From NCBI RefSeq assembly GCF_001404515.1, contig NZ_CXWE01000001.1:434001-498000 (forward strand): a DNA stretch of 64,000 nucleotides, written 5' to 3'. The position numbers and the translations under genes were made by a program. Every line of letters begins with the position of its first letter. The first letter of the stretch is position 1. This document shows positions 35,297 through 44,274 of this stretch, one piece after another. Below the pieces are notes generated by a model. It made no database searches. It was not told the origin of the DNA and saw only the letters and a list, made by a program, of their open reading frames with translations. This stretch comes from Roseibium album. GTDB lineage: Bacteria > Pseudomonadota > Alphaproteobacteria > Rhizobiales > Stappiaceae.

Positions 35297-35698
35297 GTGT
35301 CAGGCAGTTACAGCGCCATTACGCAGGGAATCGAAGTCTCTGTCGAGCCGTTTTATCTCGACGATGAATCGAAACCGGAAGAAAGCGAATTCATCTGGGC
35401 GTATATGGTCGAGATCCACAATAGCGGTTCTGAACCGGTGCAGTTGAAAACGCGGCACTGGCAGATCACCGATGGCTTCGGCCGTCTGGAGGAAGTAAAC
35501 GGCGAGGGTGTTGTCGGGGAACAGCCGGTGATCGAACCCGGCGAAACATATGAATATTCGTCACATTGCCCGCTTTCGACCGACAACGGTATCATGGCGG
35601 GATCATACGCGATGGAACGGCCGGACGGCAGCCGTTTTCACGTCGCCATCCCACCATTTTCCCTGGACCTGCCGGACGCGATCCGCAGCCTGAATTGA
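35297..35698 (+). CDS. apaG: ApaG (Co2+/Mg2+ efflux-associated) protein
   Basis: A 133-residue protein starting at GTG with AAGGA 7 nt upstream. It shows the ApaG/FBA2-like beta-sandwich pattern: ITQGIEVSVEPFYL, AYMVEIHNSGSEPVQLKTRHWQITDGFG, GEQPVIEPGETYEYSSHCPLST, and GIMAGSYAMERPDG. ApaG affects cobalt/magnesium resistance and binds nucleotides or pyrophosphate in other bacteria; its biochemistry is still unclear. The gene is monocistronic. Confidence 0.93.
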   Translation: MSGSYSAITQGIEVSVEPFYLDDESKPEESEFIWAYMVEIHNSGSEPVQLKTRHWQITDGFGRLEEVNGEGVVGEQPVIEPGETYEYSSHCPLSTDNGIMAGSYAMERPDGSRFHVAIPPFSLDLPDAIRSLN

Positions 35699-35771
35699 CA
35701 GCGCTCGCCGGTTCGCGGAGCATATCGTCAGCCCCGCGGTCAACCTTACCGGCACACGCTGAACAGCTGGG

Positions 35772-36191
35772 TCAGACCTTGCGGTGACGGGCAATCGCGC
35801 CGCGTTCGATGGCCGCAACAGTCAGTTTGTCGAGGCTAAAACGGTCGCGAAGCATCTGCAGGACACGGAGTTCTTCCTGTTCGACGTGTAGATCGGCTGC
35901 AGCAACCTCCACCGCCAGAGCATAGGCAGTATCGTAGAGTTTCGCAGGCAGGACGTCGCCGACCAGTTCCAGGACAAGCGACAGGCCGTTTTCTTCCTGA
36001 AGGATGTCGCCACACCGTTGTGCGGCCGGAATGATCCTGTTTTCGTTGTAGGTTTCAAACACCGGCAACATTTTGATCATGTCACCGATCGTGGCCAGTT
36101 CCTTGTCCGTCATAGCGTTGTCTGACGCTGACACAATCACCATCACGTAGATGAGGGCTTCCTGAACGCTGATCGGTTCATTGCTAGACAC
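35772..36191 (-). CDS. TerB family tellurite resistance-like protein
   Basis: A 139-residue all-helical protein starting at GTG with GGAGA 7 nt upstream. The pattern DNAMTDKELATIGDMIKMLP and the acidic AAADLHVEQEELRVLQML are those of the TerB domain, with metal-ligating acidic residues. The family is linked to tellurite/oxidative stress and membrane-associated signalling. Here it stands alone without other ter genes, so the tellurite role is doubtful. Confidence 0.8.
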   Translation of the reverse strand: MSSNEPISVQEALIYVMVIVSASDNAMTDKELATIGDMIKMLPVFETYNENRIIPAAQRCGDILQEENGLSLVLELVGDVLPAKLYDTAYALAVEVAAADLHVEQEELRVLQMLRDRFSLDKLTVAAIERGAIARHRKV

Positions 36192-36397
36192 TATTCAATC
36201 TCCAGTGCGCCGGTTTTGGGCAAATCGAAGGCCCGGTTTATAGGGTTGTCAGGAAAGCTTCAAGTCACGGAAAGGCGACAATCGATTGACGTTTGCGTCG
36301 TGCTTTTCTAGTGTCGCGCCGCAACATAAGGCTTCGCGTCAGTAAACCAGCCGGAATTGCACTGACTTCTTCCAATTTAGCAGAATGAAACCCGAAC

Positions 36398-38056
36398 ATG
36401 ACCGACCAATCCCTGCCTTCGCTTGACCTTTCGCAAGAATTTGTCGAGGCGGCCACCAAATCGAAAGCGTGGCCGTTCGAAGAAGCGCGAAAACTGGTCA
36501 AACGCATCGGAAGTCGGGATTTGGAAAAACCGGTTCTGTTTGAAACGGGATACGGCCCTTCCGGGCTGCCTCATATCGGTACCTTTGGCGAAGTGCTGCG
36601 CACCACCATGGTGCGGACGGCTTTTCGCCTGTTGACCGAGGACAAGATTCCGACGCGGCTTCTGTGCTTTTCCGACGATATGGACGGCATGCGCAAGATT
36701 CCGGAGAACGTTCCGGACCGTGCAGCGCTGGAGCCCTACCTGCAGATGCCGCTCAGCACCGTCCCGAACCCCTTTGGCGGCGACTACGAGAGTTTTGCAG
36801 CGCACAACAACGCCATGCTGCGCCGGTTCCTGGACACATTCGGCTTTGACTATGAATTCGCAAGTGCGACCGAGTACTACAAATCCGGAAAATTTGACGA
36901 AGTGCTTGTCCGGGCGACCGAAAAATATCGGAAGATCATGGATGTGATGCTGCCGACACTCGGTGAGGAACGTCAGGCCACCTATTCCCCATTTCTGCCG
37001 ATCTCGCCGACCTCGGGCCGTGTTCTTTATGTGCCCATGAAAGACGTGAACCCCAGGGACGGGACGATCACATTTGACGATGAAACCGGTGAGGAAATCA
37101 CCCTGTCCGTGACCGGCGGCAAGGTGAAGCTGCAGTGGAAGCCAGATTTCGGGATGCGCTGGGCGGCTCTTGATGTCGACTTCGAGATGTTCGGCAAGGA
37201 TCACCAGACCAATGCACCGATCTATGACAAGATCTGCAACATCCTGGGTGGCAAGGCTCCGGAGCACTACGTCTATGAACTCTTCCTTGACGAAAACGGT
37301 GAGAAAATCTCAAAGTCGAAGGGCAACGGTCTGTCGATCGACGAATGGCTGACTTATGCGTCGCCGGAAAGCCTCGCGCTCTACAATTTTCAGAAGCCGA
37401 AAACAGCCAAGAAGCTCTATTTCGATGTCATTCCGAAGGCCGTGGACGAATACTATACCTTCGTCCAGAAATATGAGCAGATGCCGGTGGAGCAGAGACT
37501 TCAGAATCCGGCCTGGCACATCCATTCCGGAAACATTCCGAAGATTGATATGCCGGTCCCCTTCGCCATGCTGTTGAACCTTGTTTCCGCGTCGAATGCG
37601 GAAAACAAAGAGGTGCTTTGGGCCTTCATTTCCCGCTACGCGTCCGGCGTGACGGCCGAAACGCACCCGGAACTGGACGCGCTGGTTGGCTATGCGATCC
37701 GCTACTTCGATGATTTCGTCAAACCGACGAAATCCTTCAAGGTTCCCGATGACACCGAGCGCATGGCGCTCGAACAGCTGGACGCAAAACTGGCCGGTCT
37801 TCCCGAGAATGCGGACGGGGCCGAAATCCAGGACGCGGTCCTGGACGTTGCCCGCGCAATCGAACGTTATCAGGACCCGAAAAAGAAGGGGCCGGACGGC
37901 GGTCCTGGCGTGTCGGTGGCCTGGTTCTCCGCGCTCTACCAACTGCTTCTGGGGCAGGAGAAGGGCCCGCGTTTCGGGTCTTTCGTCGCCCTTTACGGCA
38001 TTGACGAAACACGCGAGATGATCCGCAAGGCATTGGGCGGCGAACTGGCTGCTTGA
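36398..38056 (+). CDS. lysS: Lysyl-tRNA synthetase, class I
   Basis: A 552-residue class I enzyme. Class signatures are clear: HIGT at residues 59-62 ([13 protein letters not shown]) and KISKS at 303-307. It charges tRNA-Lys with lysine and ATP in the cytoplasm. Class I LysRS is found in archaea and in alphaproteobacteria in place of the usual class II enzyme, so it is a useful lineage marker. Length fits the bacterial class I form. No strong ribosome binding site is seen before the ATG. Confidence 0.96.
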   Translation: MTDQSLPSLDLSQEFVEAATKSKAWPFEEARKLVKRIGSRDLEKPVLFETGYGPSGLPHIGTFGEVLRTTMVRTAFRLLTEDKIPTRLLCFSDDMDGMRKIPENVPDRAALEPYLQMPLSTVPNPFGGDYESFAAHNNAMLRRFLDTFGFDYEFASATEYYKSGKFDEVLVRATEKYRKIMDVMLPTLGEERQATYSPFLPISPTSGRVLYVPMKDVNPRDGTITFDDETGEEITLSVTGGKVKLQWKPDFGMRWAALDVDFEMFGKDHQTNAPIYDKICNILGGKAPEHYVYELFLDENGEKISKSKGNGLSIDEWLTYASPESLALYNFQKPKTAKKLYFDVIPKAVDEYYTFVQKYEQMPVEQRLQNPAWHIHSGNIPKIDMPVPFAMLLNLVSASNAENKEVLWAFISRYASGVTAETHPELDALVGYAIRYFDDFVKPTKSFKVPDDTERMALEQLDAKLAGLPENADGAEIQDAVLDVARAIERYQDPKKKGPDGGPGVSVAWFSALYQLLLGQEKGPRFGSFVALYGIDETREMIRKALGGELAA

Positions 38057-38103
38057 GCCAGGTGAACAAAAAGGGGTGGAGATTTGGTCTTCACTCCAGA
38101 TTG

Positions 38104-38907
38104 TCAATCGGACGACGCGATTGTCCGAACACGTTCCAGGCTGGCATCGAGGCCTTTTTCAATTAATCTGACAGTCCCGAGTTCCTGAAGCTTCACAAGG
38201 CCTGCGGCGGTCGTGCCCCCGTAGTCGACCATTTCCTTCACAAAAAAATCAGGTGAATGGTCACTGACCGACATAAGTTTACCACTCGACAGAAACAGCT
38301 GCTTGACCGACTTCACGGCCGCATCCGGGGCAACATTGTTTGCCAGGGCAAATTGCACAAGACAATCGGCAAAGAAGGCGGCAAAGCCGGGCACAGGACC
38401 TGTGAGGACTGTGAAAACCTCTATCTGTCCTTCGTCCGCAACTTCATCCGCAGCGCCAATTGCGGACAATAGCCCTTGAACAGTTCTGCGGTCGGCAGCA
38501 TCCAGTCCATCTTTTGTAAACCAGGCGGAATAGGCTGACCTTTGCCGGGCAGCAGGGCTCGACATTGCGCGCACGGCCTTGCGTGTTCCCGTCAATTCCC
38601 GAATCTGCTTGTGCGAGACACCTGCCATAACCGAAATAACCAGCTTGTCGCTGGCGGAAACATTCAATTTGCCAGTCTGGTCAGGCGGGACGGACAGAAC
38701 GATCACGTCACAGGCTTCGGCAAGAACCTGGTTTGAGGTGGTGAAATTGACTTCCGGCCAATCGGCAAAGCCGCTTGCCTTACCGGACCGGTTCGAGATC
38801 CAGAGATCTTGCGGACTGACGTGATTGCTTTCAAGCCAGCCGGTTGCCATGGCGGCACCAAGCTGACCCGTTCCACCGACAATCCCGACCTTGAGTTTGT
38901 GTGACAT
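38104..38907 (-). CDS. Pyrroline-5-carboxylate reductase-like oxidoreductase
   Basis: A 267-residue protein from the ATG at 38907, with GGAGA 6 nt upstream; a longer in-frame version is less likely. An N-terminal Rossmann motif (KVGIVGGTGQLGAAMATGW) is followed by VIVLSVPPDQ and a C-terminal helical dimerisation domain (LTGPVPGFAAFFADCLVQFALANN), the order of the ProC fold. GGTGQLG departs from the standard GxGxMA pattern, and the C-terminal ATLVKEMVDSPGGTT-like motif is altered to VKEMVDYGGTTAAGL. It may be a paralogue with another imino or keto substrate rather than the housekeeping ProC. Confidence 0.72.
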   Translation of the reverse strand: MSHKLKVGIVGGTGQLGAAMATGWLESNHVSPQDLWISNRSGKASGFADWPEVNFTTSNQVLAEACDVIVLSVPPDQTGKLNVSASDKLVISVMAGVSHKQIRELTGTRKAVRAMSSPAARQRSAYSAWFTKDGLDAADRRTVQGLLSAIGAADEVADEGQIEVFTVLTGPVPGFAAFFADCLVQFALANNVAPDAAVKSVKQLFLSSGKLMSVSDHSPDFFVKEMVDYGGTTAAGLVKLQELGTVRLIEKGLDASLERVRTIASSD

Positions 38908-39057
38908 GGCGGTCTCCGATAAGCGACAGGTTTTATGGAGCCTAGAGGCAAGTTTACGAAACGCAGGTAAGTTAATCGACGTCTTCCGAATGGGATGCGA
39001 CAGTGCTGGGCGGTCGTCGCAGTTTGACAATGAGTTCCTGAACCGTCCGGCCTTGCA

Positions 39058-39963
39058 TCATTGCTGTGGAATATCTTCAGCGACGTCCGGTTCGAATCCG
39101 AAGAACTCCTGGTTCGGATCGGCCGATTCCGTTCGCTGGCTCCACTCGACGATTTCCGGTTCAAGGTCCTCAAGACCGGGCAGGGGTGCATTCGGATCGG
39201 CATCCCACCGCGAGTCCGGGGTCGCAAATTGCCACTGGTCCTGCCACTTCCCGAGTTTGCGTTGTTTGGCCAGAAGTGCGAAGTCCTGAAATCCCTCAGG
39301 GGCGCCGGGCGCCGGATCCGCCCAGCCATAGCGCACAAGACGGGTGCTCAAGTCGATCTTGCCCCGCTTGCAGGTCGCCAATATCTCTTGCGGTCCGGTT
39401 TCTGCAATCTTTTCGCACGTGATCTTGAATTGCCGGATCAGGCCGCGCAAAAAGGTTCTGGCGCGCGTGCCACAGGGCCAGACGCCGCCTTGCTGGGCGA
39501 TGCAGGTTTCATCTATCTTCATCGGCTCGATATGCGCGAGCGTAACGACCAGTTTCTTCGATTTTATCCGGCCTCCGTCCAGAACCTGCACCCGAATGAG
39601 TTCAAGTGGTCCGTCCGGGACCGGTTCGACCGGTGGATTGACGAGCTCCTGAAACCGCTTGGAAGGTTCTATACGCTTCAGGCCACCGCTGACCTGAGGT
39701 GCGGAAACCCCGTCGGGTGAGACATTGCGTATGTCCACCGGGAGCGGTGCTGCTGTCGCGACCGGATCATCCGAAGACAACTTTCCCTCAGTCGGAATTT
39801 CGGGCTCGGAAATTACGTCCGTCGTTTCCGCAAGACCAGGTCTCAGCGCTTCGGCAATCTGGGATTCCGGAGCTTCGGGCGGTTCTGCCAGCAGCAACCA
39901 GGCAACCACACCGCTGGAGACGGTGAGCAAGAGAGCAGGCACCAGGAAAGGCCGAAGCTTCAT
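39058..39963 (-). CDS. Membrane-anchored SNase-like (thermonuclease fold) protein, probably degenerate
   Basis: A 301-residue protein with one N-terminal hydrophobic segment (residues 5-25) as an uncleaved signal anchor. A Pro/Glu-rich linker (~30-110) leads to a domain (~118-230) with the order of a staphylococcal-nuclease fold: VQVLDGGRIKSKKLVVTLAHIEP, C..WPCGTRARTFLRGLIRQ, ITCEKIA, then ATCKRGKIDLSTRLVRYGWADP. The usual catalytic arginine before the (L/A)xGIDxPE segment reads V/T here and the Glu is displaced, so nuclease activity is doubtful. Paired cysteines suggest a periplasmic, disulfide-bonded domain. Function is unknown. Confidence 0.6.
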   Translation of the reverse strand: MKLRPFLVPALLLTVSSGVVAWLLLAEPPEAPESQIAEALRPGLAETTDVISEPEIPTEGKLSSDDPVATAAPLPVDIRNVSPDGVSAPQVSGGLKRIEPSKRFQELVNPPVEPVPDGPLELIRVQVLDGGRIKSKKLVVTLAHIEPMKIDETCIAQQGGVWPCGTRARTFLRGLIRQFKITCEKIAETGPQEILATCKRGKIDLSTRLVRYGWADPAPGAPEGFQDFALLAKQRKLGKWQDQWQFATPDSRWDADPNAPLPGLEDLEPEIVEWSQRTESADPNQEFFGFEPDVAEDIPQQ

Positions 39964-40190
39964 CGCGAGTCACTTGTTTCCTTTTGGAGTGCAATCATAA
40001 GGCCTGGAAAAACGAATTCCGAGAATTTTAAGCCACGCCATACTGCATTTTCCCTGTGAATTTGTCATTCCTCAAGAAAGTCCGGCGGTCCGGCTTGTTT
40101 GGCGGCAGCCCTGTGAGTAGTGTCCGCGCGGATCGAGTCCGGTCCCGCAAAAGATCGGCAAAACAGGAACAGTCACGGTAATAGGCAGTC

Positions 40191-40535
40191 ATGACACTGA
40201 TTTTCAAGATCGTCCCGAGAACGATGTGGCAGGAAGCCGTCGACGCGGGTGTCTTCAAGGGTGCGCCGATCGATCTGACCGACGGGTTCATTCACTTTTC
40301 GACAGCACAGCAGGTCCGGGAAACAGCCGCAAAACACTTCAGCGGTCAGACAGATCTGCTGCTGGCAGCATTTGACGCCGAAACACTCGGTGAGGCCCTG
40401 ATATGGGAGCCATCGCGGGGGGGAGCGCTGTTTCCGCACTTGTATGATGATTTGCGGCCGGGAGATGCAATCTGGGTTCGCGAGCTGCCATTGTCCGACA
40501 AGGGAACACACGTCTTTCCGGAGCTTGACGGATGA
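40191..40535 (+). CDS. DUF952 family protein
   Basis: A 114-residue cytoplasmic protein. The pattern IFKIVPRTMWQEAVDAGVFKGAPIDLTDGFIHFSTAQQV is diagnostic for DUF952, which resembles an ADP-ribosyltransferase-like fold of unknown function. Its stop overlaps the pyrD ATG by 4 nt, so the two are translationally coupled. This pairing recurs in related alphaproteobacteria. Confidence 0.9.
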   Translation: MTLIFKIVPRTMWQEAVDAGVFKGAPIDLTDGFIHFSTAQQVRETAAKHFSGQTDLLLAAFDAETLGEALIWEPSRGGALFPHLYDDLRPGDAIWVRELPLSDKGTHVFPELDG

Positions 40536-41626
40536 GATCCGGCTGGATTGAAGGTGTTGCACTCAGGGGACTTCATTTTCTTGATGCGGAAAATGCGCAC
40601 CGTGTAACAGTACTTGCCCTGAAAGCAGGGTTGATATCGGGTGGCAACACGTCGGCCGACCCGCGTCTCACCTCGAGTTTCTGGGATCTGGAGTTTCCCA
40701 ATCCGCTCGGAATGGCAGCCGGGTTCGACAAAAACGCCGAAGTGCCCGATGCACTTCTGAACCTGGGATTTGGCTTTACGGAAGTCGGCTCCGTGACGCC
40801 CAGACCTCAACCTGGCAATCCGCGGCCGCGCGTGTTTCGGCTGCCAGTTGATGAAGGCGTCATCAACCGCTATGGCTTCAACAATGATGGCCACACGGCA
40901 ATGCGCAAACGTCTGTTGTCGAGAAAGCGGAACGATGGGATTGTCGGCATCAATGTCGGTGCCAACAAGGATGCCTCTGATCGAATTGCCGACTATGTCG
41001 CCGGAATAACCGAATTCGCTGACATGGCTTCCTATTTCACGGTCAACATTTCGTCGCCGAACACGCCGGGCCTGAGAGATCTGCAGGCGCGTTCGGCTCT
41101 GGCCGATTTGCTGCAGGCCGTCGTTTCGGCGCGCGATCTGTGTGCAGACAAGGCAGAACGCCGAGTGCCGTTGCTGCTCAAGATTGCGCCCGACGTCGTA
41201 GATGAAGATCTGAAGGACATTGTCGAAGAGGTGCTGGAAAAGTCCCTCGACGGATTGATCGTCTCCAACACGACCGTCGGCAGAGACGAACTGGCTGGAA
41301 CCGGACCTCATCAGGAAACAGGAGGGCTGTCCGGCAGACCGCTCTTCAGGAAATCTACGGCCGTCTTGGCACGCGCCCGCAAGCTGGCAGGTCCGGACCT
41401 TCCCATTGTCGGCGTTGGTGGCATCGACAGTGCCGAAACCGCCTGGACAAAAATCACTGCCGGTGCTGATCTGCTGCAGCTCTATTCGTCACTTGTCTTC
41501 AAGGGACCGGCCTTGATCGGCGAGATCCTGTCGGGACTTGCGGACAATCTCGACCACTATGGCTATGCGTCCTTGCGGGAAGCAAGGGACCTGAATGTGG
41601 ATGTTTGGGCCTCGGAAGAGATCTAG
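40532..41626 (+). CDS. pyrD: Dihydroorotate dehydrogenase (quinone), class 2
   Basis: A 364-residue FMN enzyme. An N-terminal ~40-residue helical extension indicates the membrane-associated class 2 form that passes electrons to ubiquinone. The catalytic base is Ser175 in NISSPNTPGLRDLQ. FMN-binding signatures NPLGMAAGFDKNAE, GFTEVGSVTPRPQPGNP and VGVGGI are all present. It performs the fourth step of pyrimidine synthesis at the inner membrane. Its TAG stop overlaps the TAG of the converging MATE gene within the tetranucleotide CTAG at 41623-41626. Confidence 0.96.
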   Translation: MRSGWIEGVALRGLHFLDAENAHRVTVLALKAGLISGGNTSADPRLTSSFWDLEFPNPLGMAAGFDKNAEVPDALLNLGFGFTEVGSVTPRPQPGNPRPRVFRLPVDEGVINRYGFNNDGHTAMRKRLLSRKRNDGIVGINVGANKDASDRIADYVAGITEFADMASYFTVNISSPNTPGLRDLQARSALADLLQAVVSARDLCADKAERRVPLLLKIAPDVVDEDLKDIVEEVLEKSLDGLIVSNTTVGRDELAGTGPHQETGGLSGRPLFRKSTAVLARARKLAGPDLPIVGVGGIDSAETAWTKITAGADLLQLYSSLVFKGPALIGEILSGLADNLDHYGYASLREARDLNVDVWASEEI

Positions 41627-42975
41627 ACCTGCGCAAAGGCCTTGTCGGCGCGCCGCCTGCATGCGGCCAGAAGCGTCACGCCGCGCAATCCCAGAAAAAT
41701 CGACAGCGCGAGCCAGAGACCGTGATTTCCCAACAGTGGAAACAGGACATGGTAAGCGGCGATATAGACTGCGAGAGACAGCAGCATCATGTTTCGCATT
41801 GTGCCTGACCAGGTTGCGCCGATGTAAATTCCGTCCATCTGAAAGGCCAGAACGCCGAGCAAAGGCGCCAGGACAGCCCAGATGAGATAGGTATTCCCAA
41901 GCGCCCGAACCTCGCCGGAAGTCGTCATGAAATCGATCAGGGCGGACCCGAAAATCACGAAGATGGCAGACAGCAAACCTGCCATTGCGAAACTCCACAA
42001 TGCGGTCAGTTTGAGTGTCCGGTCGAAGGCGGGGCGGAACTTTGCTCCGACGGCCCGGCCTGCCAGTTGCTCGGCAGCGGTTGCAAGTCCGTCGAGGAAA
42101 TATCCGGAAACCAGTATGAACTTTTCGAGGACGGCGTTGGCAGCAAGCACCGTATCACCCTGGTCTGCCGAGCGTGCCATGAAGAATGCATAGGCATAAA
42201 GAAGCGCAAAGGACCGGATCAGGATGTCCCGATTTAGGGCCATCATGCGCAACAGAAGCCGCCGGTTGAAAATGATCGCGGGTTTCGGCCAGGTTCCGCG
42301 CCGGACGCTGGTCAATATCAGGAAAAGGCCGAGCAGTGTTGCCGCTGCCTCGCTCAAGACGGTCGCCGCCGCAACACCTTCGACGCTCCACCCGAGTCCC
42401 ATGACAAACCAGATGCTGAGAACAATGTTCAACCCGTTCAGGACAAGCTGCAGCAGCAGCCCGGTGCCCGCCCGGCCAAGCCCGATGAACCATCCGAGTA
42501 TGGCGAAGTTCGCAAGAAGGAAAGGTGAGCTGAGCACACGTATGTCGAAGTAGCGGGCCGTGACGGATCGAACATCGGCACTGCCACCGAGAAACCATTG
42601 GCCGGTTTCCCGGATAGGTGACTGGAGCGCAATTACCAGAACACCTCCCACAAGCGCAATGACGAGCGCTCTCAAAAGGGTTGCCTTTATCTCCTCATCG
42701 TTGCGTGCTCCGGCGGCCTGAGCCGTCAGTCCGGTCGTTCCAGCGCGCAGAAAGCTGAATGTGGTGAACACCAGGTCGAATATGATCCCGCCAAGCGCGA
42801 TCCCGCCGAGCAGCGCGGCATCGCCGAGCCGTCCAATGACAGCCATGTCGACCACGCCCAGAAGCGGTGTCGACAAATAGCCGAGCGTCATCGGAATGGC
42901 GATGGCCAGCACGGAACGGTGCGTCACTGCGAAGGATAGGCGGGACGGATCGTCCGTGCCATTGGAATGGGGCAT
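41623..42975 (-). CDS. MATE family efflux transporter
   Basis: A 450-residue inner-membrane protein with about 12 helices, starting at the ATG at 42975. An upstream extension would overlap the HxlR gene and is rejected. The N-terminal IPMTLGYLSTPLLGVVDMAVIGRLGDAALLGGIALGGIIFD is the MATE signature, closest to the DinF-like branch. It exports cationic or organic compounds in exchange for Na+ or H+. The upstream HxlR gene on the same strand (52-nt gap) may be co-transcribed. Confidence 0.92.
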   Translation of the reverse strand: MPHSNGTDDPSRLSFAVTHRSVLAIAIPMTLGYLSTPLLGVVDMAVIGRLGDAALLGGIALGGIIFDLVFTTFSFLRAGTTGLTAQAAGARNDEEIKATLLRALVIALVGGVLVIALQSPIRETGQWFLGGSADVRSVTARYFDIRVLSSPFLLANFAILGWFIGLGRAGTGLLLQLVLNGLNIVLSIWFVMGLGWSVEGVAAATVLSEAAATLLGLFLILTSVRRGTWPKPAIIFNRRLLLRMMALNRDILIRSFALLYAYAFFMARSADQGDTVLAANAVLEKFILVSGYFLDGLATAAEQLAGRAVGAKFRPAFDRTLKLTALWSFAMAGLLSAIFVIFGSALIDFMTTSGEVRALGNTYLIWAVLAPLLGVLAFQMDGIYIGATWSGTMRNMMLLSLAVYIAAYHVLFPLLGNHGLWLALSIFLGLRGVTLLAACRRRADKAFAQV

Positions 42976-43027
42976 GAGGGGCTCTGATCTGAATAAGGAC
43001 CCTTCATGTCCAGCGACAACGCGTTCG

Positions 43028-43369
43028 TCAATCGCTTTTCGGTTTTTTGTCCGTTTCCGGGTAACTGGTTCCCCAATCATAGAGCGCTTCGAGAACCGGT
43101 CCGAACCGGGCACCCATTTCCGTCAGAACGTATTCGGCGCGCGGAGGATGACTGGAGTAAAGTCGACGCTCCAGTATGCCCGTGTTTTCCAGGTGCTTGA
43201 GACGGTTGGAAAGTGTGTTCGGCGACAATCCCAATTCCTGCTGCAGGTCCTGGAATCTTCGCTTTCTTCCTTCCAGGAAGAATTCCCGGAGGATCAGAAA
43301 AGACCATTGGTCTGTCAGAATATCTGTCGCCCGGCGGATAGGGCAGTGAGCGCGGGAAATATCTTTCAT
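43028..43369 (-). CDS. HxlR family transcriptional regulator
   Basis: A 113-residue single-domain winged-helix protein. The pattern is CPIRRATDILTDQWSFLILREFFLEGRKRRFQDLQQELGLSPNTLSNRLKHLENTGILERR, with the family cysteine at residue 9 that can sense thiol-reactive compounds. It is divergent from the membrane protein gene at 43458, with a perfect 10-bp inverted repeat in between. It probably controls that gene and perhaps the downstream MATE exporter. Confidence 0.9.
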   Translation of the reverse strand: MKDISRAHCPIRRATDILTDQWSFLILREFFLEGRKRRFQDLQQELGLSPNTLSNRLKHLENTGILERRLYSSHPPRAEYVLTEMGARFGPVLEALYDWGTSYPETDKKPKSD

Positions 43370-43397
43370 GAACTGAAATGTAGGTGACCCATTGCAA

Positions 43398-43436
43398 TTT
43401 GTGAAGTAACTACGAAATTAAGAGTCACTTCACAAA
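43398..43436. promoter_or_regulatory. Large inverted repeat, probable HxlR operator
   Basis: TTTGTGAAGT (43398-43407) and ACTTCACAAA (43427-43436) are exact inverted copies separated by 19 nt. Allowing one mismatch, the symmetry continues inward to 14 bp per arm. The repeat fills the 88-bp gap between the divergent HxlR and membrane-protein genes and ends 21 nt before the latter's start codon. Confidence 0.75.
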
Positions 43437-43457
43437 TGGAAGTAAGGGGAGAAGTGC

Positions 43458-44195
43458 ATGTTTTCAACGTTCCTTGAATTTTATGTCCGCGCGTTCGCTA
43501 CGCTGCTGCCGGTCCTCGCCGTCATTGCCGTTGCAATCGCAGCACAAAGGGCAAAATTGTCCTTGCTCAAAACCGCGATTGCACTGTCGGTGCTCGGGAT
43601 TGTTTTGGGTCTATGGTACGCCCTGGCAGCAAGAGCGGGCGAGCTCGGGCTGCTGATGCCGCCCCAGACGCCAACTGGTATACCCTACGTTCTGATCTTC
43701 CTGTTCGGCGGGGCAGGTTTGCTTGTTTTGCTGGGTAGCGCGACGCATGCCGGGCGAAGAATTGCCGAAAGTGCAGATCAGCGCGAGATGATCGCCTTCC
43801 AGGTGCCACGGGTTATGGGATTTGTGTTCCTTGTCGGTTGGGCCTTCGGCGAAATTCCCTGGCAATTTGCACTGCCTGCCGGGGTCGGCGACATCTGGGC
43901 CGGAATTGCTGGATGGCAGGCATTCAAGGCGCTTGAACAGGGCAGGGCAAATGCAAACGCACTCGTTTGGCGAGCCAACATCATAGGTCTTTCCGATTTC
44001 GCAATTGCAGTCCTGACCGGCGTTCTGACCTCGGAAGGTTTCCTGCACGTCATGGCATTGGAAGAACCGAACATCATCAACAACTACCCGCTTGTTCTGT
44101 TTCCAGCCTTCTTTGTTCCGATTTTTCTCGCTGCACACGTCTTTTCGATCCTGCAGCTCCGCCGCGCGGCTCGCCAAAAAACGGTTACCGCATGA
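43458..44195 (+). CDS. Integral membrane protein of unknown function
   Basis: A 245-residue protein with about seven hydrophobic segments (near residues 8-30, 36-58, 76-96, 115-136, 139-158, 172-195 and 210-236). AGGGGAG lies about 8 nt before the ATG. No transport motif or catalytic residues are recognised. It is probably controlled by the divergent HxlR regulator through the inverted repeat in its promoter, which would make it part of a response to a small reactive compound. The C-terminus is basic (RRAARQK) and likely cytoplasmic. Confidence 0.7.
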   Translation: MFSTFLEFYVRAFATLLPVLAVIAVAIAAQRAKLSLLKTAIALSVLGIVLGLWYALAARAGELGLLMPPQTPTGIPYVLIFLFGGAGLLVLLGSATHAGRRIAESADQREMIAFQVPRVMGFVFLVGWAFGEIPWQFALPAGVGDIWAGIAGWQAFKALEQGRANANALVWRANIIGLSDFAIAVLTGVLTSEGFLHVMALEEPNIINNYPLVLFPAFFVPIFLAAHVFSILQLRRAARQKTVTA

Positions 44196-44274
44196 CAAAG
44201 CGACCGCCGGCGCATAGCCGCCGGCGGCATTTGCCGGACTGGCAGGAATTGAGAGAAGCACTATAGTGCACCTG

